Assembly (NCBI GenBank): GCA_030673965.1
Contig: JAUTCN010000019.1
Location: forward strand, 1 to 64,000
DNA length: 64,000 nucleotides
Origin: Fusobacterium sp. JB019
Lineage (GTDB): Bacteria; Fusobacteriota; Fusobacteriia; Fusobacteriales; Fusobacteriaceae
Reading direction: 5' to 3'
A program made the position numbers and the translations under genes. Below are positions 16,792 to 26,285 of this stretch, in pieces. The notes beneath the pieces were generated by a model. That model did no database searches and was not told the origin of the DNA. It was given only the letters and a program-made list of their open reading frames with translations. Each line of letters begins with the position of its first letter. The first letter of the stretch is position 1.

Positions 16792-19700
16792 TTAAAAATC
16801 AAATTTTTTCTCAAATTTTAATTCAATATAATAGTTAATTTCTCGCCTCTTTACTTCTACATCATCTCTTAATTTTTGTGCACCAACTCCCCATGAAATA
16901 TTTTTATTTATCTTATTATATACATTTACGTCATAATTTACAAGTCCATAAGATTCCCTTGATTTTTCACTGTTAGAATCTCCCATAAAATTAAATTTCA
17001 CTTTTCCAAATATCTTTTCTTTATATAAAGGCATCTGTGCTTCTAAATAAGCTCCATATAAAGTTTCTTCCTTTTCTTTATTATTTTTATTTTGCTCTGC
17101 TATAATATTAGAAGAAACTCTTAGTTTAGGTAACCTAAAGACTTCTTTAAATATTTCAACTATTGGGTTTACAACTATATCTGAAATCTGACCTCCTAAT
17201 ATATTAGTTAATAATAAATGTGCATTTCCATATCTATTTTCATCAAGTTCCTCTCCGTTTAATAGACTATCCAAAGTATTTACAGAAGTTGTATCTCCAC
17301 TTCTTATTTTAAATGTTAAATTTTTACTTAATCCACTTAAAGATATTTCAAAAATCTTAGAATTTATTATGGAACTGGTAACTAAGACTACATTTGGATT
17401 TAAATCTGGAATATATTCATTTCTATTATTAAAAAGTATTAAAGCTTTGTCTATAGTAAATTCGTTTCCATTTAAAAGAAATCCACCATCTTTGATGTTA
17501 GTTTCTCCTAAAAAGTTTAATTTTTTTAAATTTCCTTGTAAAAGCCCTTGACCAAATATTTTACCTCTTAAATTTGAAATATAGGAAGTTGTCTCTTTTA
17601 CATTTAAATCTATACCATTATCAATATTAAAACCAATGTTAATTTTTAAATCTTCAGAAAAATAATCTTTAGATTTTAAAGTTTCATTCTTAGATTTTTC
17701 TATAATAATATTATTCATTAATTTTTCTTTTATAAAATTTTTAATCCAAGTTATTAAACTTAAATCTTTTTTTAAAATATTTTTTATTTCTCCATTATTT
17801 ATAGTTACATTCCCTATTATTCTATTTTTTAAAAATTGCATTCTAGTATTAAAATTCAAATCAAAATAATCATCAAAAGAATAAGAAATATTTCTTCCAT
17901 CTAAAATCAAATTATATAATATATTATTTGAATCTAAATCTAATCCTTTACCTAAAGAATCTTTTTTTAAAATGTTTCCTTTTATATTAACGGTTCCACC
18001 ATTTAATATCCCTAAAAATTTATTAATAATTAATTTATTTTTTTCTATCTTTATAGCACCTGATAAATTAGATAAATAAAGCTTATATTTTTCTAAAGCT
18101 AAGCCAAATTTATCAACAACAATATTCCCTAATGCCCCATCATTAAATAACTTTAAATCAATTTTTCCTATTCCTTTAATATCGTTAATCCCATATTCAT
18201 TGAAAATAATATTGAAAAAATCTAAATCCACCCCTAAACTTTTTAAATTCATTTCATAGTTTTTATTTTGTAAATTGTAATTTCCCTCCATATTAATTTT
18301 ACCATTTTTATAATTTATAAGAAATTCTTTTAATTTAAGATCCTTATTATCTCCCAATATTAATATCTTAACATTATCTATTTTATTTTCTTTGTACTTT
18401 ATTTTATCACTTAAAGCAAAAAGTTCATAATTTATTTTATCAAAAGAACCTTTTATATTTCCTTTTATATTTAAATCTCCTGTTAAATTTGAACTAGTTA
18501 TAACTTCCTGAATATTTAACTTTTGATTAGGAAGTTCTATTTCTAAATTATTTTCTCCTAAATCAACATACCCTTTAGAATATATTATATTTTTTCTATC
18601 GCTATCCTTTAGAGTTATTTCTGATAATTTTATTTTTTTATTCTTAAAATCTCCTTGAAAATATATCAAAGGAATATTTTTACTTTTATATTGCATTTGG
18701 CTTAAAGTTCCTCTAAATTTTCCGAATATATTTTTTTTATTAATATTTCCCGTCAACTTTCCTATTAATTTTCCTTTGCTTCCTGTAATATTTTTAATAA
18801 GATCTGATTCAAAAATATCAATATCATAACTTCCTATTTCTTTTTCTAAATAATACTTAAAGTTTAAAACATTATTATTAATTTTAAAATCATCTGAAAA
18901 AACAGTTTTATTTAAATAGCTAATTTGTCCTGAAAAATTTAAAGGAATATTATCTTTTATATAGATTTCCCCTTTATCTATTTTAATTTCACTATATAAA
19001 TTATCTTTTTTCCCATAAATTTTTCCATAAATATTTTCAATATTATAACTATAATTTTTAAAATCAATAAATTTCTCATCTAAATTTTTTAAATTAAATT
19101 TAAAATCAGACAATGTGCTTTTAATATTATAATTTCCACTTAAATTTAAATATCTATTATTTAAATTTAATATATTTATTTCATTATCAAAATAACTTAA
19201 ACTCGATTTTAATCCTCGAAACATATAATCTTTTATCTTTACAGTATTTATTTGACCGTCAAATAATATCTTTACTTTATCTTTTTTAGATATTTTTAGT
19301 TCTCCAAAAATACCTTGAATATTTAATTTATTCTTTTCATCCTTATAATCAATTTTTTTTAAGTCAATGTTTGCTAAGTGATTATTTTTACTGCCTCTAA
19401 TCTCACCTTTTAAATCTATATTAACTAATTTTTCTTTTATCTCTAGAGTTAGATTATGTAGTTTAAAATTAAAATTATACAAAAAATTTTTTAAATTTAA
19501 CTTACCTTTTATTTCGCCTTTTTTTTCTTCTTTAAGTTTTATTTTACCATTAAACTCTACCTCTTCGTCATTATTTTTTTTCATATTCAAAACAATATTT
19601 TTATCTTCTAATTTAGCATTAAAAAATCCTTTTAAACTTAATATTTTTTTATCTCTCAAACTATATTTAAACTTAAAATTATTATCTTGATTCAAATCTA

Positions 19701-21120
19701 ATATTTTATTTTTATAATCATAATTTCCTTTTAAGTAAAATAATTTAGAATTTAATTTAAAATTAATTCCATCTCTTACTAATTTAAAATCAAAACCTAA
19801 GTTTATATCTGAAAATATTTTTTTAGGATCTTTTATCGTAAATTTTAATTGACCTAATTTATTCTTATATTTTAAATCGGTCACTATCTCTTTACTAATT
19901 TTATTTTTAGGAATATCCAATGTTACTGTTGATTTAAGATTTTTTAGTTTAAATTCTTCATCTTCATATATAAAATTACCATGTATATTATCTATTTTAA
20001 CTTTATTTTTTTCTATTCCTTTTGGACTATAAAAAAATATATCTACCTTTAGTTTATCTTTATATTTTAAATTAACATCAACTTCTCCAAAATATATTTT
20101 GTTTAATTTTAAATTTAAATCATTTAAATATTTATATGATGATGCTGTATCATAGGACAAATCTTTAAATTTAAAATTAATATCTGTTCCTTCTTTTTTA
20201 CTATATTCTAAATTAAATAAACCTTTCTCTTTATCTCCTAATAAATAATCTCCATCTATTTTTATTTTTTCGCCTAAAAATTTTAAATCTAAATTTACAT
20301 TTGAAATTGGAAGAAAAATATCACTATATCTTGCTTTTCCATCACTAAGTTTTCCCTTTCCAAAATATCCTTCTGGATTTATTCTAAAATCTATATTCAA
20401 ATTTCCTGATATATTAGTTATTTCTCCTTTACTGTCATAAGCATATTGAAATATTGATTGATTAATTTTAATATTTTTAGCTATAATATTAAAATCATAT
20501 CTTTTTTTTAATGTATTAAAATTTAAACTATATTTTTCTTCTCCATTATTTCCTGTAGCATTAATATCTATAGAATATCCTTTAAAAAACTCTATAGTTG
20601 AATCTACATTTTTTGCCCTCATTTTAATTTCTTTTGTATAGCTCTTATCAATATATAAAACATCTGCATCTGAAATATTGATTTTTTTTAAAATAGGATT
20701 ATAAGTATTTTTTTTCTCTTCTTTTTTTAATTTTTTGTCTGATGAATTTATTTTTACAAAAATATGAGCAAAATTATAATAATTATCCTTTCTTATAAAG
20801 ATAACTTTAGGTTTATAAACATTTATATTTTCTATTTTAAAATTATCATATTCTATTTCAACTTTTGGAATTTCTCCTGCTTTTATATTATCATAGTCAT
20901 ATAAATCTACATTTTTCAAACTTATTTTACCTTTTCTATAATCGCTTCCTTTTTCAAAAACTAATTTTTCTATCTTTATATTCCCTCTTGTAAATAATTT
21001 AAAAGCATAACTAACAAATAACTCAGTTTTATAAATAGAAAGATAAAATATAAAAGAAATAAAAAAAAGAGGGAGAATTACAAACAATGTTTTTCTATGT
21101 TTTTTCATATAATTAATCAT
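16792..21120 (-). CDS. tamB: TamB-like inner-membrane-anchored AsmA/DUF490 protein
   Basis: The protein has 1442 residues. One N-terminal membrane anchor (about 12-29) is followed by more than 1300 residues of alternating K/N/D-rich beta-strand repeats typical of the lipid-groove bridge proteins. A C-terminal DUF490/TamB region (about 1130-1442, including LNGEELDENRYGNAHLLLTNILGGQ) ends in a terminal phenylalanine. TamB proteins bridge inner and outer membranes and support lipid transport or barrel assembly. The ATG at 21120 lies about 9 bp from GGAG, whereas the in-frame ATG at 21129 abuts it. The gene sits next to bamA with no tamA, suggesting BamA is the outer-membrane partner. Confidence 0.88.
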   Translation of the reverse strand: MINYMKKHRKTLFVILPLFFISFIFYLSIYKTELFVSYAFKLFTRGNIKIEKLVFEKGSDYRKGKISLKNVDLYDYDNIKAGEIPKVEIEYDNFKIENINVYKPKVIFIRKDNYYNFAHIFVKINSSDKKLKKEEKKNTYNPILKKINISDADVLYIDKSYTKEIKMRAKNVDSTIEFFKGYSIDINATGNNGEEKYSLNFNTLKKRYDFNIIAKNIKINQSIFQYAYDSKGEITNISGNLNIDFRINPEGYFGKGKLSDGKARYSDIFLPISNVNLDLKFLGEKIKIDGDYLLGDKEKGLFNLEYSKKEGTDINFKFKDLSYDTASSYKYLNDLNLKLNKIYFGEVDVNLKYKDKLKVDIFFYSPKGIEKNKVKIDNIHGNFIYEDEEFKLKNLKSTVTLDIPKNKISKEIVTDLKYKNKLGQLKFTIKDPKKIFSDINLGFDFKLVRDGINFKLNSKLFYLKGNYDYKNKILDLNQDNNFKFKYSLRDKKILSLKGFFNAKLEDKNIVLNMKKNNDEEVEFNGKIKLKEEKKGEIKGKLNLKNFLYNFNFKLHNLTLEIKEKLVNIDLKGEIRGSKNNHLANIDLKKIDYKDEKNKLNIQGIFGELKISKKDKVKILFDGQINTVKIKDYMFRGLKSSLSYFDNEINILNLNNRYLNLSGNYNIKSTLSDFKFNLKNLDEKFIDFKNYSYNIENIYGKIYGKKDNLYSEIKIDKGEIYIKDNIPLNFSGQISYLNKTVFSDDFKINNNVLNFKYYLEKEIGSYDIDIFESDLIKNITGSKGKLIGKLTGNINKKNIFGKFRGTLSQMQYKSKNIPLIYFQGDFKNKKIKLSEITLKDSDRKNIIYSKGYVDLGENNLEIELPNQKLNIQEVITSSNLTGDLNIKGNIKGSFDKINYELFALSDKIKYKENKIDNVKILILGDNKDLKLKEFLINYKNGKINMEGNYNLQNKNYEMNLKSLGVDLDFFNIIFNEYGINDIKGIGKIDLKLFNDGALGNIVVDKFGLALEKYKLYLSNLSGAIKIEKNKLIINKFLGILNGGTVNIKGNILKKDSLGKGLDLDSNNILYNLILDGRNISYSFDDYFDLNFNTRMQFLKNRIIGNVTINNGEIKNILKKDLSLITWIKNFIKEKLMNNIIIEKSKNETLKSKDYFSEDLKINIGFNIDNGIDLNVKETTSYISNLRGKIFGQGLLQGNLKKLNFLGETNIKDGGFLLNGNEFTIDKALILFNNRNEYIPDLNPNVVLVTSSIINSKIFEISLSGLSKNLTFKIRSGDTTSVNTLDSLLNGEELDENRYGNAHLLLTNILGGQISDIVVNPIVEIFKEVFRLPKLRVSSNIIAEQNKNNKEKEETLYGAYLEAQMPLYKEKIFGKVKFNFMGDSNSEKSRESYGLVNYDVNVYNKINKNISWGVGAQKLRDDVEVKRREINYYIELKFEKKFDF

Positions 21121-21146
21121 TGTACTCATCTCCTTCTTTTTTCTTT

Positions 21147-21848
21147 TTATAATGGTCTCTTTGCAGGAATCCCTGTTTTACGTGGATATTTTTTATTTGT
21201 TTTCTCTTTTTTTATTATTTCTAATATTACTCTTGGTTCTAATGAATAAGGCAACTCTTCTATAAAACTATTTTCTAAACTTGATTTTAAAATAGTTAAG
21301 GCATTAGAACTACTATTTTCTTCTTTTGTTCCTATCATTTTTTGGGGTAAAAATTTTCCTTGTACCTTTAAAAAAGGAATAATATATTCTAAAATTATAT
21401 TTAATTTTGAAACCCCTCTACAAAATCCAAGATCATAAGTTTCTCTATTCTTAGAATTTATAAACTCTTCTGCTCTGATACTAATCGCTTCAACATTTTC
21501 AATTTTTAATTCTTCTTTTACTTGATTTAAAAACTTAATTTTTTTCCCTACAGAATCAATTAAAGTAAAATGTATTTTAGGATTACAAATTGCCAGAACC
21601 ATACCTGGAAACCCTGCCCCTGTTCCTATATCTATTGCCTTTCCTGATTTTAAATTGAAATGTTTCATTAATAAGAGAGAATCTAAAAAATGTTTTTCAA
21701 TTATTCCTTTCTCATCTCTTATTGCTGTTAAATTTGTATGAGAATTATATTCCATTAATAATTTAAGAAACTTCATTAAATTATCTACTTTTTCTTCCGA
21801 TATTTCAATTCCTATTTTTTTTATTCCTTCTATTAAATATTTTTCCAT
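21147..21848 (-). CDS. rsmG: 16S rRNA (guanine-527-N7)-methyltransferase
   Basis: The 233-residue SAM-dependent methyltransferase methylates G527 of 16S rRNA. It shows the RsmG signatures YNSHTNLTAIRD, HFLDSLLL, the SAM-binding AIDIGTGAGFPGM and the C-terminal RKTGIPAKRPL. Its start overlaps the mnmG stop by one base, reproducing the classical gidA-gidB pair. Confidence 0.96.
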   Translation of the reverse strand: MEKYLIEGIKKIGIEISEEKVDNLMKFLKLLMEYNSHTNLTAIRDEKGIIEKHFLDSLLLMKHFNLKSGKAIDIGTGAGFPGMVLAICNPKIHFTLIDSVGKKIKFLNQVKEELKIENVEAISIRAEEFINSKNRETYDLGFCRGVSKLNIILEYIIPFLKVQGKFLPQKMIGTKEENSSSNALTILKSSLENSFIEELPYSLEPRVILEIIKKEKTNKKYPRKTGIPAKRPL

Positions 21849-23737
21849 TAATTTTTTCCTCTCATTTTTAAATATATAAGTAAAACTTGAATATCTGCTG
21901 GTGAAACTCCTGATATTCTAGAGGCTTGTCCTATATTTAAAGGTCTTATCCTTTTTAGTTTTTCCTTTGCTTCTCTTGGGATATTCCCTAAAGAATCATA
22001 ATCCATATCTTCTGGTATTTTTTTATCTTCTAAATTTTTATGTTTTTGTATATTTTTCATAGAACGTTCAATATATCCTGAATATTTAACTTGTATTTCA
22101 ATTTGATATTCTATATCTTCTAAATAATTTTCTAAATTAAATTCTTTTATTAATTCACTTACATATACAACATCTTTATAAGTTACTGCTGGTCTTCTTA
22201 AAAATTCAAATAATGTTATACCATTATTAATTGGCTTTTCATTATATTTCATTAAAATTTCATTAACTCTAGGATTGCTACTACCAATATATTGTTTTTT
22301 TAATTTTTCAATAACTTCTTTTACTTTTTCTTCTTTAAAACAAACTCTTTTATATTCCTCTTCTTCAACTAATCCTATTTCATACCCTAATTTAGTTAAT
22401 CTTAAGTCCGCATTATCTTCTCTTAAAATTAATCTATACTCACTTCTTGCAGTAAACATTCTATAAGGTTCATCTGTACCTTTTGATACTATATCATCAA
22501 TTAATGTCCCTATATATGAATCTGCTCTATCTAGTATAATGGAATCTTTCCCTTGGATTTTTCTAGCTGCATTTATTCCCGCCATAATTCCTTGAGCTGC
22601 CGCTTCTTCATAACCTGATGTTCCATTTATTTGACCAGCAGTATATAAATTCTTTATTTTTTTACTTTCTAAAGAATAAGTTATTTCCTCAGTATCTACA
22701 TAATCATATTCAATTGCATAAGCATATCTCATTATTCTTGCATTTTCTAATGCAGGGATAGCCTTCATAACTTCATATTGAACCTCTGCAGGTAATGAAT
22801 TAGAAAGTCCGCTCACATAAATCTCATTTGTATCATACCCTTCTTTTTCTAAAAAAAGATGATGTTGAGTTTTTTCAGGATATTTAAATATTTTATCTTC
22901 TACAGAAGGACAATATCTAGGTCCTGTTCCCTGTATAGTTCCATTATATAAAGGTGACCTATCTTTATTTTTTCTAATTATTTCATGAGCTTTCTCATTT
23001 GTATGAAGAAGATGACAAGAAATTTGTTTTCTTTTAGATAATTCTTCATAAGACGAATGTGTGGAGAATCTTAATTGACTTTTATCTCCTGGTTGTTCTT
23101 CTGTTTTAGAAAAATCTATTGTTCTTTCATCTACTCTAGCAGGAGTTCCTGTTTTGAATCTTCCTAACTTTATTCCTAATTTATCTAATGCGCATGGCAA
23201 CTCTTCTGAAGATAATTCTCCCATTCTTCCACCGCTAAAATGGCTCTCACCTATATGAATAAGCCCTCTCATAAATGTTCCTGTTGCTATTATAACTGCT
23301 TTAGAAGAATATTCCACTCCTTCTTTTGTCTTAACACCTGTTACCTTTCCATCTTTCACTATAAGATCTGTTACTATTCCTTGTATAGTTTCCAAATTTT
23401 CTGTATTTTCAAGTGTCTTTTTCATTTCAATTGTATATCTAGGTTTATCTGCTTGAGCTCTCAAAGATCTTACAGCTGGACCCTTTTTAGTGTTTAATAC
23501 TCTTATTTGTATGAATGTTTTGTCTATATTTCTTCCTATTTCTCCACCTAAAGCATCAATTTCTTTTATCAAATGTGATTTAGCAGGTCCTCCTAAAGAT
23601 GGATTACATGACATGTACCCTATTCTATCTAAACTTATAGTAAAAATTGCTGTTTTTAAGCCCATTCTAGCTGGAGCTAAAGCTGCTTCACATCCCGCAT
23701 GACCAGCACCTATTACTATAACATCAAAATCTAACAT
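21848..23737 (-). CDS. mnmG: tRNA uridine-5-carboxymethylaminomethyl modification enzyme
   Basis: The 629-residue FAD protein works with MnmE to install cmnm5U at the wobble position of certain tRNAs. Visible features are the Rossmann motif [10 protein letters not shown] (9-18), [13 protein letters not shown], the two conserved family stretches [10 protein letters not shown] and [16 protein letters not shown], and the C-terminal helical MnmE/tRNA-binding domain ending LLIYLKMRG. Length is standard (about 620-630). It sits 9 bp after ktrA and overlaps rsmG. Confidence 0.97.
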   Translation of the reverse strand: MLDFDVIVIGAGHAGCEAALAPARMGLKTAIFTISLDRIGYMSCNPSLGGPAKSHLIKEIDALGGEIGRNIDKTFIQIRVLNTKKGPAVRSLRAQADKPRYTIEMKKTLENTENLETIQGIVTDLIVKDGKVTGVKTKEGVEYSSKAVIIATGTFMRGLIHIGESHFSGGRMGELSSEELPCALDKLGIKLGRFKTGTPARVDERTIDFSKTEEQPGDKSQLRFSTHSSYEELSKRKQISCHLLHTNEKAHEIIRKNKDRSPLYNGTIQGTGPRYCPSVEDKIFKYPEKTQHHLFLEKEGYDTNEIYVSGLSNSLPAEVQYEVMKAIPALENARIMRYAYAIEYDYVDTEEITYSLESKKIKNLYTAGQINGTSGYEEAAAQGIMAGINAARKIQGKDSIILDRADSYIGTLIDDIVSKGTDEPYRMFTARSEYRLILREDNADLRLTKLGYEIGLVEEEEYKRVCFKEEKVKEVIEKLKKQYIGSSNPRVNEILMKYNEKPINNGITLFEFLRRPAVTYKDVVYVSELIKEFNLENYLEDIEYQIEIQVKYSGYIERSMKNIQKHKNLEDKKIPEDMDYDSLGNIPREAKEKLKRIRPLNIGQASRISGVSPADIQVLLIYLKMRGKN

Positions 23738-23746
23738 TTTTTCCTC

Positions 23747-24424
23747 CTAATCTTCTTTAAATTCTTTTTTTATTAATCCGTTTAATTTATTTGCTGTTTT
23801 TGAATCTGTTACTACAATCAATATATCATCTTTTTCTAATTTAGTATTAGCTGTGGGATTAGGAATTAATTTACCTGTTATCTTTTTTATTCCAACTATA
23901 TTCACATTATAATTTTTTCTAATATTAGCTTCTAAGATAGTTTTTTCCCAAAATACTGAAGGTGCCTTTATTTCTGCTAATAAAAAATCTTGAGAAAATC
24001 TTAAATGTTCTATCATATTAGGCTCCATTGCTATAAGAGCTGTTCTTTTCCCCATATATTCTTCAGGATATATTACTTGATCTGCCCCAACTTTCTCTAA
24101 AAGTTTTCTATGTTTTTTGCTTGATGCTTTAGCAATTAATTTTTTAACCCCTAATTCTTTTAAATTAAGCGTTATCATTATACTCGGTTCAATTGCTCCA
24201 ACACAAACAAAAACTATATCAAAATTTTTAACTCCTATTTTTTTTAATTGTATCTCATCTGTAGCATCTAAAATAACTGCATTTTCAGCATAATTAGAAT
24301 TCACTATTTCTTGAACTTCAGTTTCTTTAGAATCTATTCCTAAAACTTCTTCTCCTGCTTCGTATAAAGTTTTTAAAACACTACTCCCAAAACTTCCCAA
24401 CCCTATTACTAAATATTGCTTCAT
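23747..24424 (-). CDS. ktrA: Potassium uptake regulatory subunit (KtrA/TrkA type)
   Basis: The 225-residue cytosolic protein has an N-terminal RCK/Rossmann domain (VIGLGSFGSSVLKTL, then acidic D31 for the nucleotide ribose) and a C-terminal RCK_C domain (about 140-220). Such rings bind ATP/ADP and gate the KtrB membrane subunit. It directly follows ktrB (20 bp), giving a complete two-subunit K+ uptake system. Confidence 0.92.
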   Translation of the reverse strand: MKQYLVIGLGSFGSSVLKTLYEAGEEVLGIDSKETEVQEIVNSNYAENAVILDATDEIQLKKIGVKNFDIVFVCVGAIEPSIMITLNLKELGVKKLIAKASSKKHRKLLEKVGADQVIYPEEYMGKRTALIAMEPNMIEHLRFSQDFLLAEIKAPSVFWEKTILEANIRKNYNVNIVGIKKITGKLIPNPTANTKLEKDDILIVVTDSKTANKLNGLIKKEFKED

Positions 24425-24444
24425 TTATTCCTCCCAATTATATT

Positions 24445-25785
24445 CTATCCTACAATAATATTTTCTTTTGGGAAACTTATTTTTTCAATTTTATTAGTTC
24501 CACCAAAAGCAATTGCAAATGTCATAGGACCTAATCTTCCTATAAACATAGTTATAATTATTAATAATCTAGATACTGTCCCTAAATCTGATGTTACTCC
24601 TAAAGTCAGCCCCACAGTTCCAAAAGCTGAAACTACTTCAAAAATTGCTTGATTAAATGTTATATTTTCTATAGATAAAATTATTAAAGTTATTGTTAAA
24701 ATATACGCTATTGCTAAAACTAAAATAGTTATAGCTCTGTTTAATATCTCCCATCCTATTCTTCTATTAAATATAGAAATCTTTTCTTTTTTTCTAATTA
24801 CTCCTATAACATAAAAAATTATTACTCCCATTGTTGTCGTTTTAATTCCTCCACCAGTCGATCCTGGAGAAGCTCCTACAAACATCAACATACAAAACAT
24901 TAATATAGAAGATTCTGTTAAATTTCCAATTGGTACAGTATTAAATCCTGCTGTCCTAGTAGTTACGCTTTGAAAAAAAGAAGCTAATATTTTTTGACCT
25001 AAAGGCATATTTCCAATTGTTCCGTTATTTCTATACTCAAAAACAAAGAAAAAAAACATACCTATAACAGTTAAAATAGTTGTAATTGTTACTGCAACTT
25101 TAGAAGTTAAATCTAATTTATTCCTTTTGTATCTTACAGAATATACTATAGAATTTATTACTGCAAATCCAATTCCACCTATAATTATTAAATAAGCCAC
25201 TGTCATATTTATTAAAAAATCTGAAGAGTAACCTTCTAATCCATTAGTAAACAAACTAAAACCTGCATTACAAAAAGCTGAAATACTATGAAATATTCCA
25301 AAATAAACAGCTGTTTTCAAAGGCATTTCTTTTAAAAATCCAATTGTCAAAAATATTGCTCCAATAATTTCTATTGAAAAAACAGTTAGAATAACTTTCC
25401 TTAAAAAACCAATAATTCCGCCATTATCTTCTACATTTCTCTCTTCTTTTAATAATTCTCTTTCCTCATAAGTTATCTTTTTTCCTATAAGCATAAAAAT
25501 AAATGAAGAAAAAGTCATTATTCCTAGCCCTCCAAGTTGGATAAATATAAGTAAAACCATTTGTCCAAAATTAGTTAATTCTTTACTTACATCTATAACA
25601 GATAAACCTGTCACACAAATTGCTGAAGCTATTGTAAATAGAGCTGTTATAAAACCTAGCCCCTGGCTACTTGTTGTTGCCACTGGTAACATTAAAATTA
25701 ATGTTCCAACAATTATAGCTATCATAAATCCCATTATTAATTTTTGAGAAAGAGAAAATTTTATAAAAAAATTAAATTTTTTCAT
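24445..25785 (-). CDS. ktrB: Potassium/sodium uptake membrane subunit (KtrB/TrkH family)
   Basis: The 446-residue protein has four M1-P-M2 repeats with selectivity-filter glycines visible in ASAICVTGLSVID, HSISAFCNAGFSL, VTTRTAGFNTV and VVSAFGTVGLTLG. GASPGSTGGGIKT marks the gating loop of the third repeat. It transports K+ with Na+ coupling. An in-frame TTG upstream lies in the GGAGG site, so the ATG at 25785 is used. It is the first gene of a tight eight-gene run (ktrB to lpxD) with gaps of 1-25 bp. Confidence 0.92.
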   Translation of the reverse strand: MKKFNFFIKFSLSQKLIMGFMIAIIVGTLILMLPVATTSSQGLGFITALFTIASAICVTGLSVIDVSKELTNFGQMVLLIFIQLGGLGIMTFSSFIFMLIGKKITYEERELLKEERNVEDNGGIIGFLRKVILTVFSIEIIGAIFLTIGFLKEMPLKTAVYFGIFHSISAFCNAGFSLFTNGLEGYSSDFLINMTVAYLIIIGGIGFAVINSIVYSVRYKRNKLDLTSKVAVTITTILTVIGMFFFFVFEYRNNGTIGNMPLGQKILASFFQSVTTRTAGFNTVPIGNLTESSILMFCMLMFVGASPGSTGGGIKTTTMGVIIFYVIGVIRKKEKISIFNRRIGWEILNRAITILVLAIAYILTITLIILSIENITFNQAIFEVVSAFGTVGLTLGVTSDLGTVSRLLIIITMFIGRLGPMTFAIAFGGTNKIEKISFPKENIIVG

Positions 25786-25822
25786 TTTTTCCTCCAATAT
25801 TATTTCTTTTATTACTCTTACT

Positions 25823-25851
25823 ATTTTACTTTATTTTACACTAGCTTTCAA
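25823..25851 (-). promoter_or_regulatory. Promoter upstream of ktrB
   Basis: On the minus strand, TTGAAA (25851-25846), a 17-bp spacer and TAAAAT (25828-25823), 38 bp before ktrB and just after the rpsO terminator. It is the only clear promoter seen ahead of the ktrB-lpxD run, so the whole block may be one transcript. Internal promoters cannot be excluded. Confidence 0.55.
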
Positions 25852-25867
25852 GTTTTTTAATCTTTAA

Positions 25868-25900
25868 ATAAAAATACCGCTAACAATTTATGTCAGCGGT
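25868..25900 (-). terminator. Terminator of rpsO
   Basis: A 10-bp GC-containing stem, ACCGCTGACA/TGTTAGCGGT (25900-25891 with 25885-25876, one G-U), is followed on the minus strand by ATTTTTATTT. It lies 20 bp after the rpsO stop. Confidence 0.88.
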
Positions 25901-25919
25901 AAAAATAACTTTTATACTA

Positions 25920-26177
25920 CTATTTTCTAATTCCTAATTGAGCAATTAAACTTCTATATTCATTGATATCTTTTGAAGCTAAGTAGTTTAATAATCTTTT
26001 TCTGTGTCCTACCTTTTTAAGTAATCCTAATCTTGAATGGTAATCTTTTTTGTGAACTTTTAAATGCTCTGTTAAATGTTTGATTTCCTCTGTTAATATA
26101 GCTACTTGTACTCTAGTAGAACCAGTATCTTTTTCATTTTTTCCAAATTCTTTAGTTATTTCTAATTTTGATCTCAT
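25920..26177 (-). CDS. rpsO: 30S ribosomal protein S15
   Basis: The 85-residue protein matches S15 throughout ([46 protein letters not shown], 16S-binding helices). It binds the central domain of 16S rRNA early in assembly. Monocistronic, with its own promoter, a structured leader of about 70 nt and a terminator. S15 represses its own synthesis in several bacteria through structurally different leaders, so the leader here is a candidate control site. Confidence 0.98.
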   Translation of the reverse strand: MRSKLEITKEFGKNEKDTGSTRVQVAILTEEIKHLTEHLKVHKKDYHSRLGLLKKVGHRKRLLNYLASKDINEYRSLIAQLGIRK

Positions 26178-26182
26178 TTAGC

Positions 26183-26247
26183 CTTCCTCCTAATTTTATT
26201 ATTTAACCCACGAAATAGGAGGCCAATCCCACATCCTAGGATAAATT
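26183..26247 (-). promoter_or_regulatory. Structured rpsO leader with SD-sequestering hairpin (candidate S15 autoregulation)
   Basis: In the mRNA, CCTCCTA (26222-26216) is perfectly complementary to the Shine-Dalgarno TAGGAGG (26192-26186) across a 23-nt loop, so the ribosome site can be hidden. Upstream lie the palindrome ATCCTAGGAT and GGGATTGG, GU/G-rich elements of the kind S15 recognises in other leaders. Autoregulation is inferred from structure and the known biology of S15, not demonstrated. Confidence 0.55.
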
Positions 26248-26253
26248 CATATA

Positions 26254-26282
26254 ATTGTAACATACATCATTTAATTTGTAAA
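26254..26282 (-). promoter_or_regulatory. Promoter of rpsO
   Basis: On the minus strand, TTTACA (26282-26277), a 17-bp spacer and TACAAT (26259-26254). Predicted start is near 26247. The -35 box lies just beyond the ftsH stop codon (26286-26288). Confidence 0.6.
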
Positions 26283-26285
26283 GAT

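Noticed and set aside
16792-21120. Tandem DNA repeats within tamB
   Set aside because: The protein is repetitive in style (K/N/D-rich strands), but no exact repeated DNA unit was found. It is ordinary AsmA/TamB-type sequence.
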